Shown here in pieces: positions 33,732 to 46,215 of a stretch of 64,000 bases of DNA; position 1 is the first letter of the stretch, and the number at the start of each line of letters is the position of its first letter. This DNA is from Ophiocordyceps camponoti-saundersi (nom. inval.) (taxonomy: Eukaryota; Ascomycota; Sordariomycetes; Hypocreales; Ophiocordycipitaceae). The notes under the pieces were generated by a model. It was not told the DNA's origin and ran no database searches. It saw only the letters and a program-made list of their open reading frames with translations. Location: the NCBI GenBank assembly GCA_003339415.1, contig PDHQ01000019.1, forward strand, positions 248,001 to 312,000, read 5' to 3'. The position numbers and the translations under genes were made by a program.

Positions 33732-36700
33732 TCACAAACTCATGGTCAACCACTCCCACTCTTGCTGACAACTCGGGCTACCCCTCGGGACCGTATGTTG
33801 GCTGATGGGCATCAACCCGCATGGGGGTGCAGACGGCACCGGCCGCTGCGGGCCCGCGCCGAAGCCGCCAGCCAACATCGTTCCGGAAATGGAGCCCATG
33901 GCCGAGGCATGACCCAGAGACCGGGCGACGGCCATTTCGGGCGATTCGCCGAGCGCGTCCAAGTCCATGCTCGTCGACGAGTCGGAGCCGACGCTTTTGC
34001 TGTGACGGCGCTGGCGCTTAGACGACGCTGCCGCGGACCGGGACGACGACGACGACGAGGCGCCGGGCCCGGGTGTAGCCTTGGGTGGAGCCGCGGCGAT
34101 GGGCACGGCGCCCTTGACGCCCGCGACGGCGACTCCGGTAGCCGGGGCACCGACGTTGGCGAAGTGGCTCGTCGGCGTGCTGCTCGCCGTGTTGGTTCCC
34201 GAGCCCGGGCCGCCACTGGCCGGGCTCTCGCTGCCTTGTGCGGCGGAAGAGACCCGACCTGGTGGCGGCGGGGATGTTGCTGCGGGCTGCTGGGCGCTTT
34301 TGGTGGCCGTCGTCGACATGGACAATGTCGAGCTCTTTCGCGACGCGGTGCCGCTTACGTTGGTAGATTTCCTCGCCCGCCCGCCCGAGCCGCCTGAGCC
34401 GTTTCCGCCGGCGCCCCGATTCCTCTTCTTGATGACGTCCGTCTTGAGGCTGAGGGGCCGGACAACGCCATGCAGCTTGAGGAAAAGACCGCAGGCATTG
34501 CAGAGCGGCTGGCCGTCCGGGTTCCTTCGCCACAGCGGCGTCGTCTGAGTGAAGCAGTTAGTGCAGGTTGTGGGCTGACTGCCGTCATTCTGACCGCCAC
34601 CGACAGACTGCAGGTTGGTCGAGGAAGATTCACGCTTGGGGCCTGGCGAGGGGGGGCGGCTCGGCGCGACAGACGAGAAACCCGACATGACGCCCTGGAC
34701 GTCACCGCCGCCGGGTGACGCCGGAACCGACGAGGTCGGCTGCTCAAACCCACCGCCGACTTTGGCGGCTAGATGGGAGGGCGTCGATGCGTTGCGCGGG
34801 ATCCTCTGCGGGTGCGAGTCGTTGGCGTGCCGGAACGATTGCGAGTGGGACCGTGCAAGACCAGCATGATCCCAGTCACCGCCACCGCTTTCGACGTAGT
34901 CGGTGGTGGTGGCACCAATCACAACCTGCTTCCTCGGAGGTCCCCCCGGGAAGCGAGCCGCCTGGGTACTGAACTGACCGGGGAGCGACGCATCCCAGCC
35001 GAGATCGTCGACTGCCGACGACACGTCGCCGTGGGCGCTCATCCGGCGATCATTTAGCCCGCTGCCGTCATCATCGTCCGAGTCTCCGCCGAAGGCAAAC
35101 ATGGTGTCCTGACGCATCGAGGACGCGCTCGGACCGTCGGACTGGAAAACGCGGGTCGGGTCAACAGGTCCGAAGGAGCCTTGTATGGCCTCAAAGCCGG
35201 TGAGAGCTTCCTGTCCGGTCGTCGCAGGAAGGTACATGCCGTTGCCGGGATGGATGGCGCTTCCGGGATGCGAGCCGCCGTACAAAAGGTGCTGATCTGG
35301 AGCCATGGCGCCCGTCATGTTCTGGGAAGCGGGCTGCTGAAAGCTTTGCGAGCGATGCGAGCCGAGATAGAAGCCATCGCTTTCGGCGATGGGGATCGGA
35401 GTCGAAACGGTCGACTGGTAGGCCGAACCCGAGGGCGAGTAGACGTCTGCCGTGTTGAGGGACGAGGAGGGTAGGGAGGAAGGGTAATTGTAAAACGGTC
35501 CGGGGGGTATCATCGGCGAGGTCGAAGGAGAGAAGGAAAAGCTGTGCGAAAAGGAGGCTCCGGCATTGACGATGGGGTCGCTGTCCATGAAGGTGTTGAG
35601 GTGGTAGGGGATGGCCGGCTGGCCGGGTGGCAGCTCCTGGGGTTGTTGCTGTTGGTGGTGGTGGTGGTGGTTGTGCATGGCGGCGGTGGTGTCGAGAGAG
35701 TATCCGTGGAGGTCGGTGTCAGGGTCCAGGCTGTGAGCACCGCCGGCGGCGCTGTTGACGGCAGACACATGGGGGGAGAAGTTTGCGGGTCGCTTTCGGT
35801 TCTGATGGGGGGGGTGGGCGGGAAGATTAATTCAGCATGTGATGCGCCGAGGTGGCAGTCTCGCCCCTTTTTTCCTCTCCATTTTCTATGTTCCTTTTCG
35901 GACACGATGGAGCCAGGCGGTGTGGGGAGGGGAGGGGAAAGGAGATGTATAACATGGCTTATAGCAGAGTGCAATGTATAACACGCAGAAGGGAGAAACG
36001 GAAGACAGGGCCGGATAGGGTTACACTCACGCGGCGCTCGTCAATGCTCGTCTTGCGATGGTGGCGAGTGACGTAGTCGAATTCATCGTTGTCGGGTCGC
36101 TGGTAATGAGGCACCGACTGGGGGACGAATTGGCCAACCGAGTCTCTTCGCAGCTTGATGTTGATGGCGGCGGACGGCGCGTCGGCGGCGGCCTTTGGTG
36201 GGCGCGGCGGGGGCGACATGAGGCCGGGAGAAGAGGATTCGGGCCGGTCGGATATGACGACGTCGTCGAGGTTCATGGGATCGGCGACGGCGACGGCGGC
36301 GAACTCGGACGTCTTGCGCAACTGGGCAATACCACTAGGGGGGTTGCCGGTAGGCCTTGCAGAATCCCATGTCGAGTCAGTTGGGCCGACGAGGTATCGT
36401 GCGGCCGACAGGCACACAGGCGAGGCAGCACCGTACCTGCACTGATCAGGGTCGCGGAGAGGGGGGGCGTCGACGTGTTTCTGGCGAAGCAAGTTGAGGC
36501 CCATCATGCGCCAGGTGAGGTTCTCCATGCGATGCTGATTGGGTAGCTGCTGCTTGGTGGTCTTGAAGAATTTCCAGACCTGGGTGAAGAGGGGATCATC
36601 ACGCTGAAGCTGATCGACACTGTCGGCGGAGTCGGTCATGAGTGACGGGAAGAGGGCGGTGGTAAGGACGTTGTCGCCGGAGGGACGGACGACGGCGTCG

Positions 36701-36822
36701 AGGCCATTTGGGGGGTCGGGGTCGGGCCGGCGGGGGAAACGAAAGTCGTGCTCTGTTGTCGTCGGATGGGAGGCGACGAAGGGCCTGGACGTGGCCGTCG
36801 AGGACGCGGTGCTGGCGGGCAT
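33732..36822 (-). CDS. AREA: GATA-type global nitrogen regulator (AreA/NIT2)
   Basis: Exons on the minus strand are 36822-36437, 36355-36031 and 35801-33732, giving 926 residues. Family landmarks occur in order: [66 protein letters not shown], and [11 protein letters not shown] across intron 2. One GATA zinc finger (C650-x2-C-x17-C-x2-[16 protein letters not shown]) is followed by the extreme tail EWEWLTMSL. AreA/NIT2 activates genes for secondary nitrogen sources, and in known members the finger and tail are bound by the NmrA repressor. Intron 1 (36356-36436) is 81 bp with no in-frame stop. Intron 2 (35802-36030) is 229 bp. Confidence 0.95.
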
Positions 36823-39800
36823 AGCGGACGGGCGGACGGGCGGACGGGCGGACGGACCGCGGAGAGTCGGAAGAAGAGGAAGAAGGAGAAGGAGAAGGAG
36901 GAGGAGGCGGAGGAGGCGGAGGAGGCGGAGGCGGAGGAGGAGGGGTCACTCACTCTTTCGGGGAGCGGCGATGGACGGGTGGAGGGGCGGAACGGAAGGC
37001 GGCGGGGGGGGGGTGAGCTCCTCCAAGGCGATAGGCGGCAAGACGGTATGACGGAGAGAGTGAGTGACGATGAGGGGAACATGAACCGGGAGAAAGAGGG
37101 AGAAGGGAAAAAAAGAGACGAGCGCAGGAATGTGAGGGTCGGCTGGAGACCCGCGGCGGGGGGGGGGGGGGGGACAGGAGATGGCGAGTCGCGGCAGGTC
37201 CTTGTTGGTGCGTGGTTTCCCATCTTTCCCCCACCTCCTCTCCACAGCGCATGTGCGTGCTGGGCGCTGGGCTGATGGCGGTAGGCCTAGCCCGCCCAGT
37301 GGGAAAGTGGCGGCGGGGAGGCAGATAGCGGGGACATGAAGAAGCCATGCAAGATGTGTACGGGGGTCAGAGGCGGTACCGACTGCAACATGGTGCTGAC
37401 GGGCTGCAGCGCTGTACTTCTTAGCATGACTACTTTCATGCTCCCTTTTGTTAGGTCCTGAGTTATCACCGCCAACTCCCTGCACGCCAACGAGCGGGGC
37501 ACGGCGGCGCTCTACGGCGTCAACCTACCTACCTACCCGAGAGCCAAGAGTCTTGTCTACTGGTATGTAGGTCTGCGGCGCAGTGCCACGAGGAGCCTGG
37601 ATGATTGTATGGATGCAAAGACCTCTCTCACCTCTTCCAGGTGGCACAGGGCGTGTATGTGTATGTATGCATGTATGAAGGTACGGAATATGTGAGGATG
37701 TATTTACCTTGCCAACGGATAGCTGGTTTTGGCACTCCGGAAGAGGAGGGGGGATTGCAATATGGGGAAGCGCGGCATGGTGGTGTAGGGCATCCATACC
37801 TTTACACACATTCTAACATGCTACCATGTAAGGATGTCTGTACAATATATGTATGTATGTGCTACGTACGATACACAGGCTCACACACACAGACAAACAC
37901 ATACATACATACATACATACACACACTCTCATATATGTATATATATATACCTTGCAAAGTCGCCCAGCTTCTTGGTGCAAAAGTCTTGTTCGCAAAGCAG
38001 CACAGACCTACCGTTCCTCCTCTTCCCTCCAGGAGGGTCGGGTCGTAAGCTGGCTGCCACACCACCCTCCCGTGCCGTTACCAGCGCCACGGGCAGCACA
38101 GAGTGCGATACCACGACATGTGCGACGGCGGGACACGCTTCTCCGTGGCTGTCAGTGGCGGGCTTCAGTGGTTACGAAATGGCGTCATCTGTGCTTTTTC
38201 CACACACCGTTCCACCAAGAGTCTGTGTTTGTGTTCGTAGAGTTGTTGGCAGGGAAATAGTGTTTTTTAAACAAACGGAAACGCAATACATACATAGACG
38301 CCAGCATCAAACATTATACTCCCGTACACACGACATACGGATGCATACATATGTACATGCATACATCATAAACGTCCTCATCTACGGACTAGACATTGCA
38401 TGCAGACCAGTGACTACCAGCATTGACGTTCATACCTCCATACTTACTACTAGGCGTGAAGGATATGATACATGCAATGTACGTATGTAGGCCGGAACAC
38501 GGTGCCCTCACATGCTAAATTCATGTACGCATGTATTGGGGTAGGTAGCAGGCATGTATCCGTATAGCCACACTACATAAAACACATGAACAGGCAGACA
38601 GACAGCCGTCACACAAAAGTGCCTACCTACCTACCTACCTACCTACCCAGGGTCTTCCTATCAGGGAGGCTATTGTCTGACGTTGTGCCCCAATGCAGCT
38701 CAGACACAGCCGCCTTCTTCCCTGCCGTTCCTTTTTGCATGCGCCTCGGCCGGTGAGTCGACTTGGTGGGAAGTCCCCCTCCTCTCCTCTACCCCACACA
38801 CACACACGCACACGAGCTGGCCTGGGGGGGTTTAATTTACCGTGCGTGTGTGGCTGGACGGACTGCTTGACGCTTGGTAGAGGTGATAAATGCGTTTGAA
38901 CATATGGATAAATTCATATACATATATGTATGTACGTACTGTATATACGGGATTAGGTAGTATGCATGTACGAATATGTATGTATGTGGAAATAAATAAA
39001 ACATGCATTGTCATTACTTGGAAGCCCTGCAGAGTCTGACGAAACCGGGGTGCAAAATCGAAGAAGAGAGAGAGAGAGAGAGAGAGAATAAGAGCCAAGA
39101 AACCAGAGCCAAAGCTGCGGTCAAGGAACAAGAAGCTTAGAAATAGAGACAAGGCCATCCAGACCTTCATCTTTGCCCCGATCAGGCCTAGACAATAGAA
39201 TGGCCCGCGCTAATTGCGCAGGGACCTTGATTGTCTTGGCAATTCCAAATCGCGCGGCCGCCTTGGGTACAGAAATGGTTAGTGCGACACGTGCCTCCGC
39301 CGTGGCGGGCCGATGGCCGGCGACCGGAGCCGGCATCGGAGTCGAGTCGTCCGTTTCGGGCTCATGTCGGCTTGATGATTGCGCTCGCACCTCGACGTCC
39401 CGAGCCTCGGCAGCGCAAAGCGAGAGCCCGGCTTGGCTGTAGCACGTATATACATACTGGCGGATACATGCTGCCTACCAGCTGAGTACATGTATACGAT
39501 GCATTTTGGCCTTGGGTATCTACCTACGTACATACATACATAGGTGGCTGTTCCGATGCCAAGCCTTGTTGCTGTCGTCGGCCTCCATCCTCGTCTGATC
39601 CGATCCGTCGGCTTCGACTACGGGCTGATAATGGGACAGACTATCACCGCGTCATCTACAATGTATGTCTGTATGTATGTATGTACGTGTTACATGTCGT
39701 CTCACCACCTCTCCTCGTCTGTTTATCCACGTGCCGACCTACCAGCTTATGATAAAGCCCAGACTACCGAGAAACTAGCAACTACAGGTGCTTCAGCGAC

Positions 39801-41493
39801 GGAAATCGACAAAGAAGTAAAGAAAGGATCGGACAGGCCTATCCTTGAGCCTTCTAGAACAGCCAAATCCATTGCTCGGACAGTCCCTCGATCTGATGAC
39901 TTTGCGGGATGCCTTTTCGAGATGAGTGTGTGTGTGTGTGTGTGTCTGCGCGCGCTCTAGTCGGGAGTATGGCCGAGTTGCTACCGCACCCGTAGCGGTA
40001 GAGCAGCCGTTGTGGGTGGGTGTGGGTGCCTGGAAATAATCTATCGCTGCCTTGTCTTGCACAGACAGGAAGCCGAATCAGCCGGATATTCCTTTATTGA
40101 TATTGGGACGGTATAACGCTGATTAGGGAGAAGAAGAAGGGGAAAAAAAAGAACCCAGCATTCTCCTAGGATGGTTGCTACACCTTCCCACACGAGACAG
40201 AGATTATCGCCAGTGTCAAGGATGGACGCCATCTCGAAAGTTGCTCTGCGGACCATAGCCGAGGGAATATCGCCAGCTACTCACCTATCCACCTGCCCTC
40301 ACACCTACCCAGCATTCGTGGATCATGTCGAGATGAAAGCATTGGCTGAACGCCAACCGGAAGCCTTGGACAATGTATTGACACCCCTACCCCCCATCCT
40401 TGGACCGGGAGGGTTGCCCGGTGTCATGGCTTGACCCAATCAATTCTCCAGGCCATATCTGACAAGTCTACCCTCCCGTCGACTCGAGGCTACCCTCCCC
40501 AAGGCGCCCGCTGCATGCCTCATGACATGCTTGCAGAGCCAGAGCACGTGCGGCAACCGGCCCTAAGCGCCTGTAACCAGCAGACAATTAGAGCCTTTTT
40601 CCCTTCCTCCAGGCCATGTCTTGCTTACTTGCTTTCTGCGGCTGTCACTGTCAGAACAAGGCCCCGAAGAAGAGGCTGTACTAGAAGTTCGTGTGCCAAC
40701 CTCTCCGAGCCCTTTCTACCTCTCTCTTGGGATAAGACGAGGCGAGAGTCGACGATGTATGGCTGAGGCTTGATGCGGCATGTGACGAGATGAATCAGGA
40801 ATAAGTCGAGGATACCGGACCATGGTTTTGACCCCCCTGCCTCCCCGTCTGACAGCGTGCCGCTTAGCTCGGTCATCTACATGATGGACGCGGCCACCGC
40901 GCGATCTACAAAAATGGGATCGAACTGTTACTATTTTCGCATCATTGATGCACTGTGAGCCTCTGTAAGGCTATTTATTACAAGGAAGCGAGCAAATCCT
41001 TCCAAGGTCCTGCAACCCACAGGCTGTAGTCCAGTCGGCGAGGTTCTTCCCCCCCCCTTGGTTCCCGAGACAAAGAGACAGAAAGTCAAGTTCTGGAACC
41101 GTAAAGGCGGCAATAGCCGCGCTGCGGCGCTTCGCTCACTTACTTTCTGTCCGTGACTCGTGTGTATGTGTGTACATACGTTGAACAATTTGTCTGTGGA
41201 AGACAGTGAAGCGATGCTTGCCCAACAAAGACACTTCGCAGGCGAACAAGTCGAACTGCCGTCTCTCACCCGACTTAAGGAAAACATGATAAACTCGGAA
41301 AAGAAGGCCGAAGCCTGTTGGAAAGACGCAGCCAAAGGGAAATACCAGCAACTTTTCCTTGGACAGACATGAAGAAGAACTACGGGTTGGTTGACGGTGA
41401 GGTCTGTCAAGAAGCTTAGTCAGCAGAGCGGGAAAGCCAAAGAGCAACAACGTCACTCTCGGTCAGACTCGGCAAACATCATCAGCCTCGACG
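36823..41493. other. 4.7-kb non-coding gap upstream of AREA and WBP11
   Basis: This divergent spacer should contain both promoters. Next to AREA is a purine-rich GAG/GGC stretch (36880-36950) and G-runs near 37158-37172. Further on are CATA/ATGT tracts (37840-37930, 38285-38370, 38920-38990, 39655-39690), a CTAC run at 38620-38647, a GA tract at 39066-39088 and a GT run at 39925-39945. TATCCGTA is at 38557. All open frames are short, repeat-derived or featureless, and I see no gene, tRNA or transposon. Confidence 0.5.
38620..38647. repeat. CTAC tetranucleotide microsatellite
   Basis: Seven near-perfect CTAC/CCTA units lie within the non-coding gap. A shorter run of the same unit is at 12238-12257. 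Confidence 0.85.
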
Positions 41494-42321
41494 ATGCCCA
41501 AGGAGCGAAACTTCAACCCTGTCCAGGCTCAGCGCAAAGCCGAAAAGGCGCGAGCCATCAAGAAAGGTGAGCGGACCGATCAAGACACAAGGTTAGCGGT
41601 CGCTGACACACGGATTGGAAAACCGTGGGCCACAGGCAAGGCTGAGGTGCAGGAGAGGCGCAACGAGAAGCTCGCGCGAAAGAACCCGGAACGAATCCAA
41701 AGACAGATCGATGACCTCAAGGCGGCGGACAAGCGGGGCGAGAAGCTCACGCGACATGAGGAGCAAGTTTTGCTGGGCCTGGAGAAGGAGCTGAAGGCGG
41801 TCACGCGGGCGAGGGAAGCTCTTGGCGACCGGGCGCCTACCTTGGCCAGGCGGCGTGAGGACGATGGCGTGCTGGGCAAGCGGAGACGCGAGGCGGCCAG
41901 CGACAGCGACGACGATGAAGGAGAAGAGGCGACGGCTGAGGTGCGCGATATTCCCATGCCACGAGACACGCCGCCTCCGATACCGCGGGAAGTCATGGAC
42001 CGGTGGTACGCCAAGAGAAGGGCACGACGGGAATCGAGTCAGAAAAACGAGGCGATAAGGAAGACGGAGACGACGACGACGACGACGACGACACCGCCTA
42101 CGGTCGAGCACAAGATTGTCTACGAGTCCAAACCCGTGATGCGCAACCTTCAGAAAGAAGCCGTCTCGGCGTTCGTCCCGACGGCTGTACAGATCAAAAT
42201 GGCCAAGGGTAGCGGACGGGGTGGCTTGATGGAACCGGACGAAGCGGAGCAATTGGAGAGACAGGGCTATCTCTCATCGAAGAATGCGACGGTGGAAGAA
42301 GCAGATGAAGATGAAGAATGA
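41494..42321 (+). CDS. WW-domain-binding protein 11 (Wbp11)-like splicing factor
   Basis: Exons are 41494-41566 and 41636-42321, giving 252 residues. The N-terminus (MPKERNFNPVQAQRKAEKAR) and the segment KAEVQERRNEKLARKNPERI are the Wbp11 signature. They are followed by a long basic helix (RHEEQVLLGLEKELKAVTRA), an acidic patch, a Pro-rich stretch and a conserved-looking VRNL/FVPTAV-type tail. Wbp11 is nuclear and acts in pre-mRNA splicing. The intron 41567-41635 (69 bp, gtgagc..cacag, with a gctgac branch) has no stop and divides by three, so an unspliced reading would add 23 residues in the middle of the conserved KKG|KAEV motif. Confidence 0.88.
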   Translation: MPKERNFNPVQAQRKAEKARAIKKGERTDQDTRLAVADTRIGKPWATGKAEVQERRNEKLARKNPERIQRQIDDLKAADKRGEKLTRHEEQVLLGLEKELKAVTRAREALGDRAPTLARRREDDGVLGKRRREAASDSDDDEGEEATAEVRDIPMPRDTPPPIPREVMDRWYAKRRARRESSQKNEAIRKTETTTTTTTTPPTVEHKIVYESKPVMRNLQKEAVSAFVPTAVQIKMAKGSGRGGLMEPDEAEQLERQGYLSSKNATVEEADEDEE

Positions 42322-42642
42322 TGACGATGATTACGGGTCTTGGAAAGCCACGCAGCAAGGGTTCTGATTATTTTGTTTCCTTTTTCCTTTTTTTTTTCTT
42401 CCCTTGCCGCTGACGGTTTTGTCGGCTTTCAAGACATGAAAATGCTATCCGTATATGTATAGAATTTTTGATGGCCGCGGACCCTGGAAGCGTTTCTTTT
42501 TCTAGAGGTGAGGAATAGAAAGAAAGATGGATGGATGGAAAGCAAAATCGTTGAAGAAAAGAGAAACAGTGGTCAAGAAAAAAGAAGTCGCCAAAAAAAA
42601 AAGTAAAGAAAGTTGATGGGAGAAACAAATATGTACGGCTAA

Positions 42643-42689
<47 letters not shown>

Positions 42690-42833
42690 CGGATAGAGAG
42701 GGAATGATGAAGAGACGAGACCGTCGACGGGGTGGGTCCCCTTGTTTTGAACGGGGATATTATATCCGTACATATGGAGCATGCATGAAAGGGGGGTGGG
42801 AAAGGAGAGTCAAAGAGGGATGGATGATGACGA

Positions 42834-42864
<31 letters not shown>

Positions 42865-43881
42865 TGTATGTATGTGGTGGTGAAGGAGGAGGAGGAGGAG
42901 GAGGATGAAGAGGAGGAGGAGGAGGATGAAGAGGAGGAGGAGGAGGAAGAGGATGAAGAGGATGAAGAAACGGACGGCATAGATTCCGAGTCTCTGTTTG
43001 CTTTTTGGTTAAAGGACGGAATCGAAGACGCCAATCCTTTTTTATTTCCATCTTAATGCACGCATATGTATGTATGTATGTATGTATGTAATAGCCTGCC
43101 TTGCCTACCATCTGCATACATTGATAGCTTGTAAGCTGGTACTAGTCTAGCAGTAGCAGCCGTATAATGTATGTATGTACATATGTATGGTATGTACGGA
43201 TAGCGTGCAGCAGGTAGGCATTTAGGCGCCCAACCAATGCCCATCCGCCGTGGAACACCGGCTCCGCTCCGCTCGGCGGCGAAGCCCGATCGTGGGCCCC
43301 GGTGGATCTCGGCTGCCGCTGCGCGAGCATGGGTGAATATTCTTTCCTTCCCCTGCTCTTCGTTTCCTTTTTTGTCTTTGGCGCCTCGGGAAGAGAGAGA
43401 GAGAGGAAAAGAAAGAAAGCGGAGGAGGATGATTTGTTTTTTGCTCTCAAGTTATTTCCCTTCTACTTCATCATCGTCGTTTTCTCTTCTTCTTCTTATT
43501 AGTTCTCTCTCCCTCTTTCTCTCTCTCTCCCCGCATGATGCTTCTTTAGCGATTGATGCCCTATTTTATATTGTGTGTTATGAAATGGAGTGATTAACAC
43601 TTGATATCACATCTCTCTCTTCTCATTAGAAAAGACCAACAGTTACATATAGAGAGAGTGAGACGGTGATAGAGAGAAGAGAGAGAGAGAGGCAGAACCC
43701 TCTTTTTACCCTTCTCCCCCCCCCCCCTTTTAAACTCCCCTTTTAACTCTTCATCCGGGACTCGGCTTTTCTGTCGAAATCTATCCCTATTCAGAAGGGC
43801 AAAAAAAAAAAAACTCTCTTTTTTATATGTTAGACACACTACTAACTTACAGATACGGATACAATACGGGATACACACATC
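42322..43881. other. Microsatellite-rich intergenic region
   Basis: It contains GA, TATG and GAG/GAT tracts and five copies of TACGGATA/TATCCGTA (42446, 42688, 42763, 43195, 43854), the last only 21 bp before the next ATG. All open frames here are repeat translations. Confidence 0.55.
42835..42968. repeat. Compound microsatellite: TATG then GAG/GAT
   Basis: About ten TATG units (42835-42875) run directly into an irregular GAG/GAT/GAA purine tract ending near 42968. A GA run (42653-42687) lies just upstream. Confidence 0.9.
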
Positions 43882-45632
43882 ATGGCCCTTCATCAGCTCA
43901 ACTCACGTGCGATTCACGACTATGACGACGACGACGACGACGACGATAACAATCATGTCTACGACGGGAGCGCCGCTACTTCGACGGTGACGGCTACTTC
44001 GTCCATTATGGCAGACGCTTCCGCTGCCATTCTCCCTCCTCGCTCGATTCCTCCTCTTCCTCCTCCGCCTGTTGTTACCGCCACTGCTTCCACCACCATC
44101 ACCAACACAAGCACGGGAAAAGCTACGGCTGTCGATCCTTGTACTTCTTCTTCTTCTTTTCACTCTGTTACCCCCCACGCCAACGAAGACGATGACGCAT
44201 CCGCAGGCGAAAACGAAGAAAGAGAAAGAGAAAGAGACGAAGACGAAGACGATGATGATGATAATGATGATGAAGATGAAATCCAAGGTGAAGCAGACGG
44301 ATCCGCTCTAGAGAAAAGAACCTCATCCGCCTCCTACGAAGAAGCATACCCCGAAGGCGGTCTTCGCGCCTGGCTCGTCGTCCTCGGAAGCTGGTTCGCC
44401 ATGGTGTCGTCAATGGGACTGATGAACACCGTCGGCATCTTCCAGGCTTATACGCTACGACACCAGTTGCGCCATCACAGCGAGGGGACCGTCGGCTGGA
44501 TCTTCTCGACTTATACCTTTCTGTCCTTCTTCTGTGGCGTCTATATCGGGCCTGTGTTCGACAAGTACGGTCCTAGATGGTTGGTTGTCGCCGGCTGTGC
44601 CAGTACGTTTACCGGAGTGATGTTGATGAGTTTCTGTCGAGGTGAGTTTTTTTTTTCTTTCCTCCTTCTCTCCCTCACTCTCTATATCTCTTCTCACATC
44701 TCTCTCTCTTCACAATAAAAGAACTATGGCAATTCGTCCTCTCCTTTGGCGTACTGGCCGGCTTCGGAACCTCCCTCCTCTTCACGCCCTGCATAGCAGC
44801 AGTAGGCCACTGGTTCCGCCGAAGAAGAGGTTTCGCCACCGGAATGGCCTCCACCGCCGGCGGCATCGGCGGCATCGTCTTCCCCCTGATGCTCACCTCG
44901 CTCTTCGACAGCGTGGGCTACGCCTGGGCCACCCGCGCCCTCGCCTTCTCCTGTCTAGCCTGCGGGCTCGTCGGCGTCTTGCTCGTCAGGTCACGTCTCC
45001 CGCCAGCTAGGGACGCGACCGCCCATCCGGACCTGAGGATCCTTCGCCAGGTTCCCTTCACCCTCACCACCGTCGCCATCTTCCTGCTCGAGTTTTCGCT
45101 CTTCATCCCCTTGACCTTCATATCGACTTATGCCCTGCACAGGGGCTTCGATCAGTCTTTCGCCTTTCATCTTCTTCCCATCATGAATGCCGGTTCCGTC
45201 GTCGGCCGCGCTTTGCCCGGTTACTACGCCGACGTCGTCGGGCCCTTCAACACATGTCTCGCCTCGGTGCTACTGTCGCTCGTCGCCTGTCTCTGCGTCT
45301 GGCTGCCGTTGGGCCACACCGCCGCCGGCATCGTCGTCTTCTCCCTCCTGTTCGGCTTCGCCAGCGGGACCAGCATCGCCATCGCCCCCGTCTGCATAGG
45401 TCGCATGTGTAAGACGCGCAACTACGGCCGTTACTACGCCACCACTTACACCGTCGTCTCCTTCGCCTGCCTCCTCGGCGTGCCCATCGGCGGCTCCATC
45501 GTCCGCGCGAGCAAGGGTTCCTATACGAGTCTCATCATCCTCACCGGTGCCGTCTACGTCGGTTCTGCCGTCTGCATGTTGATGGCCAAGGTATGGCATC
45601 TGGGATGGAAGCGGTGGCTGGCTGTCTATTGA
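43882..45632 (+). CDS. Major facilitator, monocarboxylate-transporter type
   Basis: Exons are 43882-44641 and 44722-45632, with an 80-bp intron 44642-44721 (gtgagt..aaaag, phase 1), giving 556 residues. An unusually long cytosolic N-terminus of about 150 residues has Asp and Glu/Arg runs coded by GAC/GAT microsatellites. The transporter begins at YPEGGLRAWLVVLGSWFAM, a hallmark of fungal MCT/SLC16-like proteins. It continues with VGIFQAY, GPVFDKYGPRW and, across the splice, GTSLLFTPCIAAVGHWFRRR then GFATGMASTAGGIGG. About 12 membrane spans are expected. The substrate (monocarboxylate, riboflavin or other) cannot be told from sequence. Confidence 0.88.
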
Positions 45633-46215
45633 CTTGCAACTTTCTTCTTCTTCTTCCTCCTCTTCCCTTTGTTTCCCAACCACATGGGCGTCGTTACATC
45701 ATATAATCAGCAGCCATGTCTTTCTTTCCTTTTGCCCCCTTTATTTGTTTTCTTTTCTGGAACATTCTGCCGTCTCTTTTCTTTTCTTCCTGGTTCTCGG
45801 TTATTATTCTCGATACCCCCGTTTTCCCCGGGGGGCTTGGAAGGGTTTAAGGGGGTTTAAAAAGAAAAATAGGGGCAAGGGGATAAGCGAGTGACGGATG
45901 ACGGCGTCTCTGGACGGTGGTAACCTGGAAAGTAGGTAGGTGGTAGGTAAAGACAAAACGAGAGATGAGTGTCTCGTGTGTATGTATGTATGTCAGTAAG
46001 GAGGTGAGTATCCATAGCAAGAGAAAGAAAGATAGATAGAGAGAGATGAGAGAAAACATTGGTCTATATTATCCGCATCAGAAAGCTGACACCAAGACGA
46101 AGAAGAAGCAAAAGAGAAGAAAACTGTCTCACGGCGTAGTCGAGACATGACTCTTCTCCCATCATCGTCGTCATCGTCGTCATCATCATCTACCCCTATT
46201 TGTTTTTCTCCCCAT
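45633..46215. other. Convergent 3' spacer
   Basis: This spacer between the transporter and the ligase gene contains CT-rich and TATG sequence, with no gene. Confidence 0.5.

Noticed and set aside
36823..37520. GATA sites (HGATAR) at 37029, 37323 and 37463 upstream of AREA, as autoregulation
   Set aside because: About two such sites are expected by chance in this length, so three are not evidence, although autoregulation is known in the family.
40931..41456. 159-, 106- and 70-residue frames just upstream of WBP11
   Set aside because: They compete with each other on both strands, have no motifs and lie in the promoter of WBP11.
42781..43056. 91-residue frame with Glu/Asp runs and its reverse poly-Ser frame
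   Set aside because: Both are translations of the TATG and GAG/GAT microsatellite.
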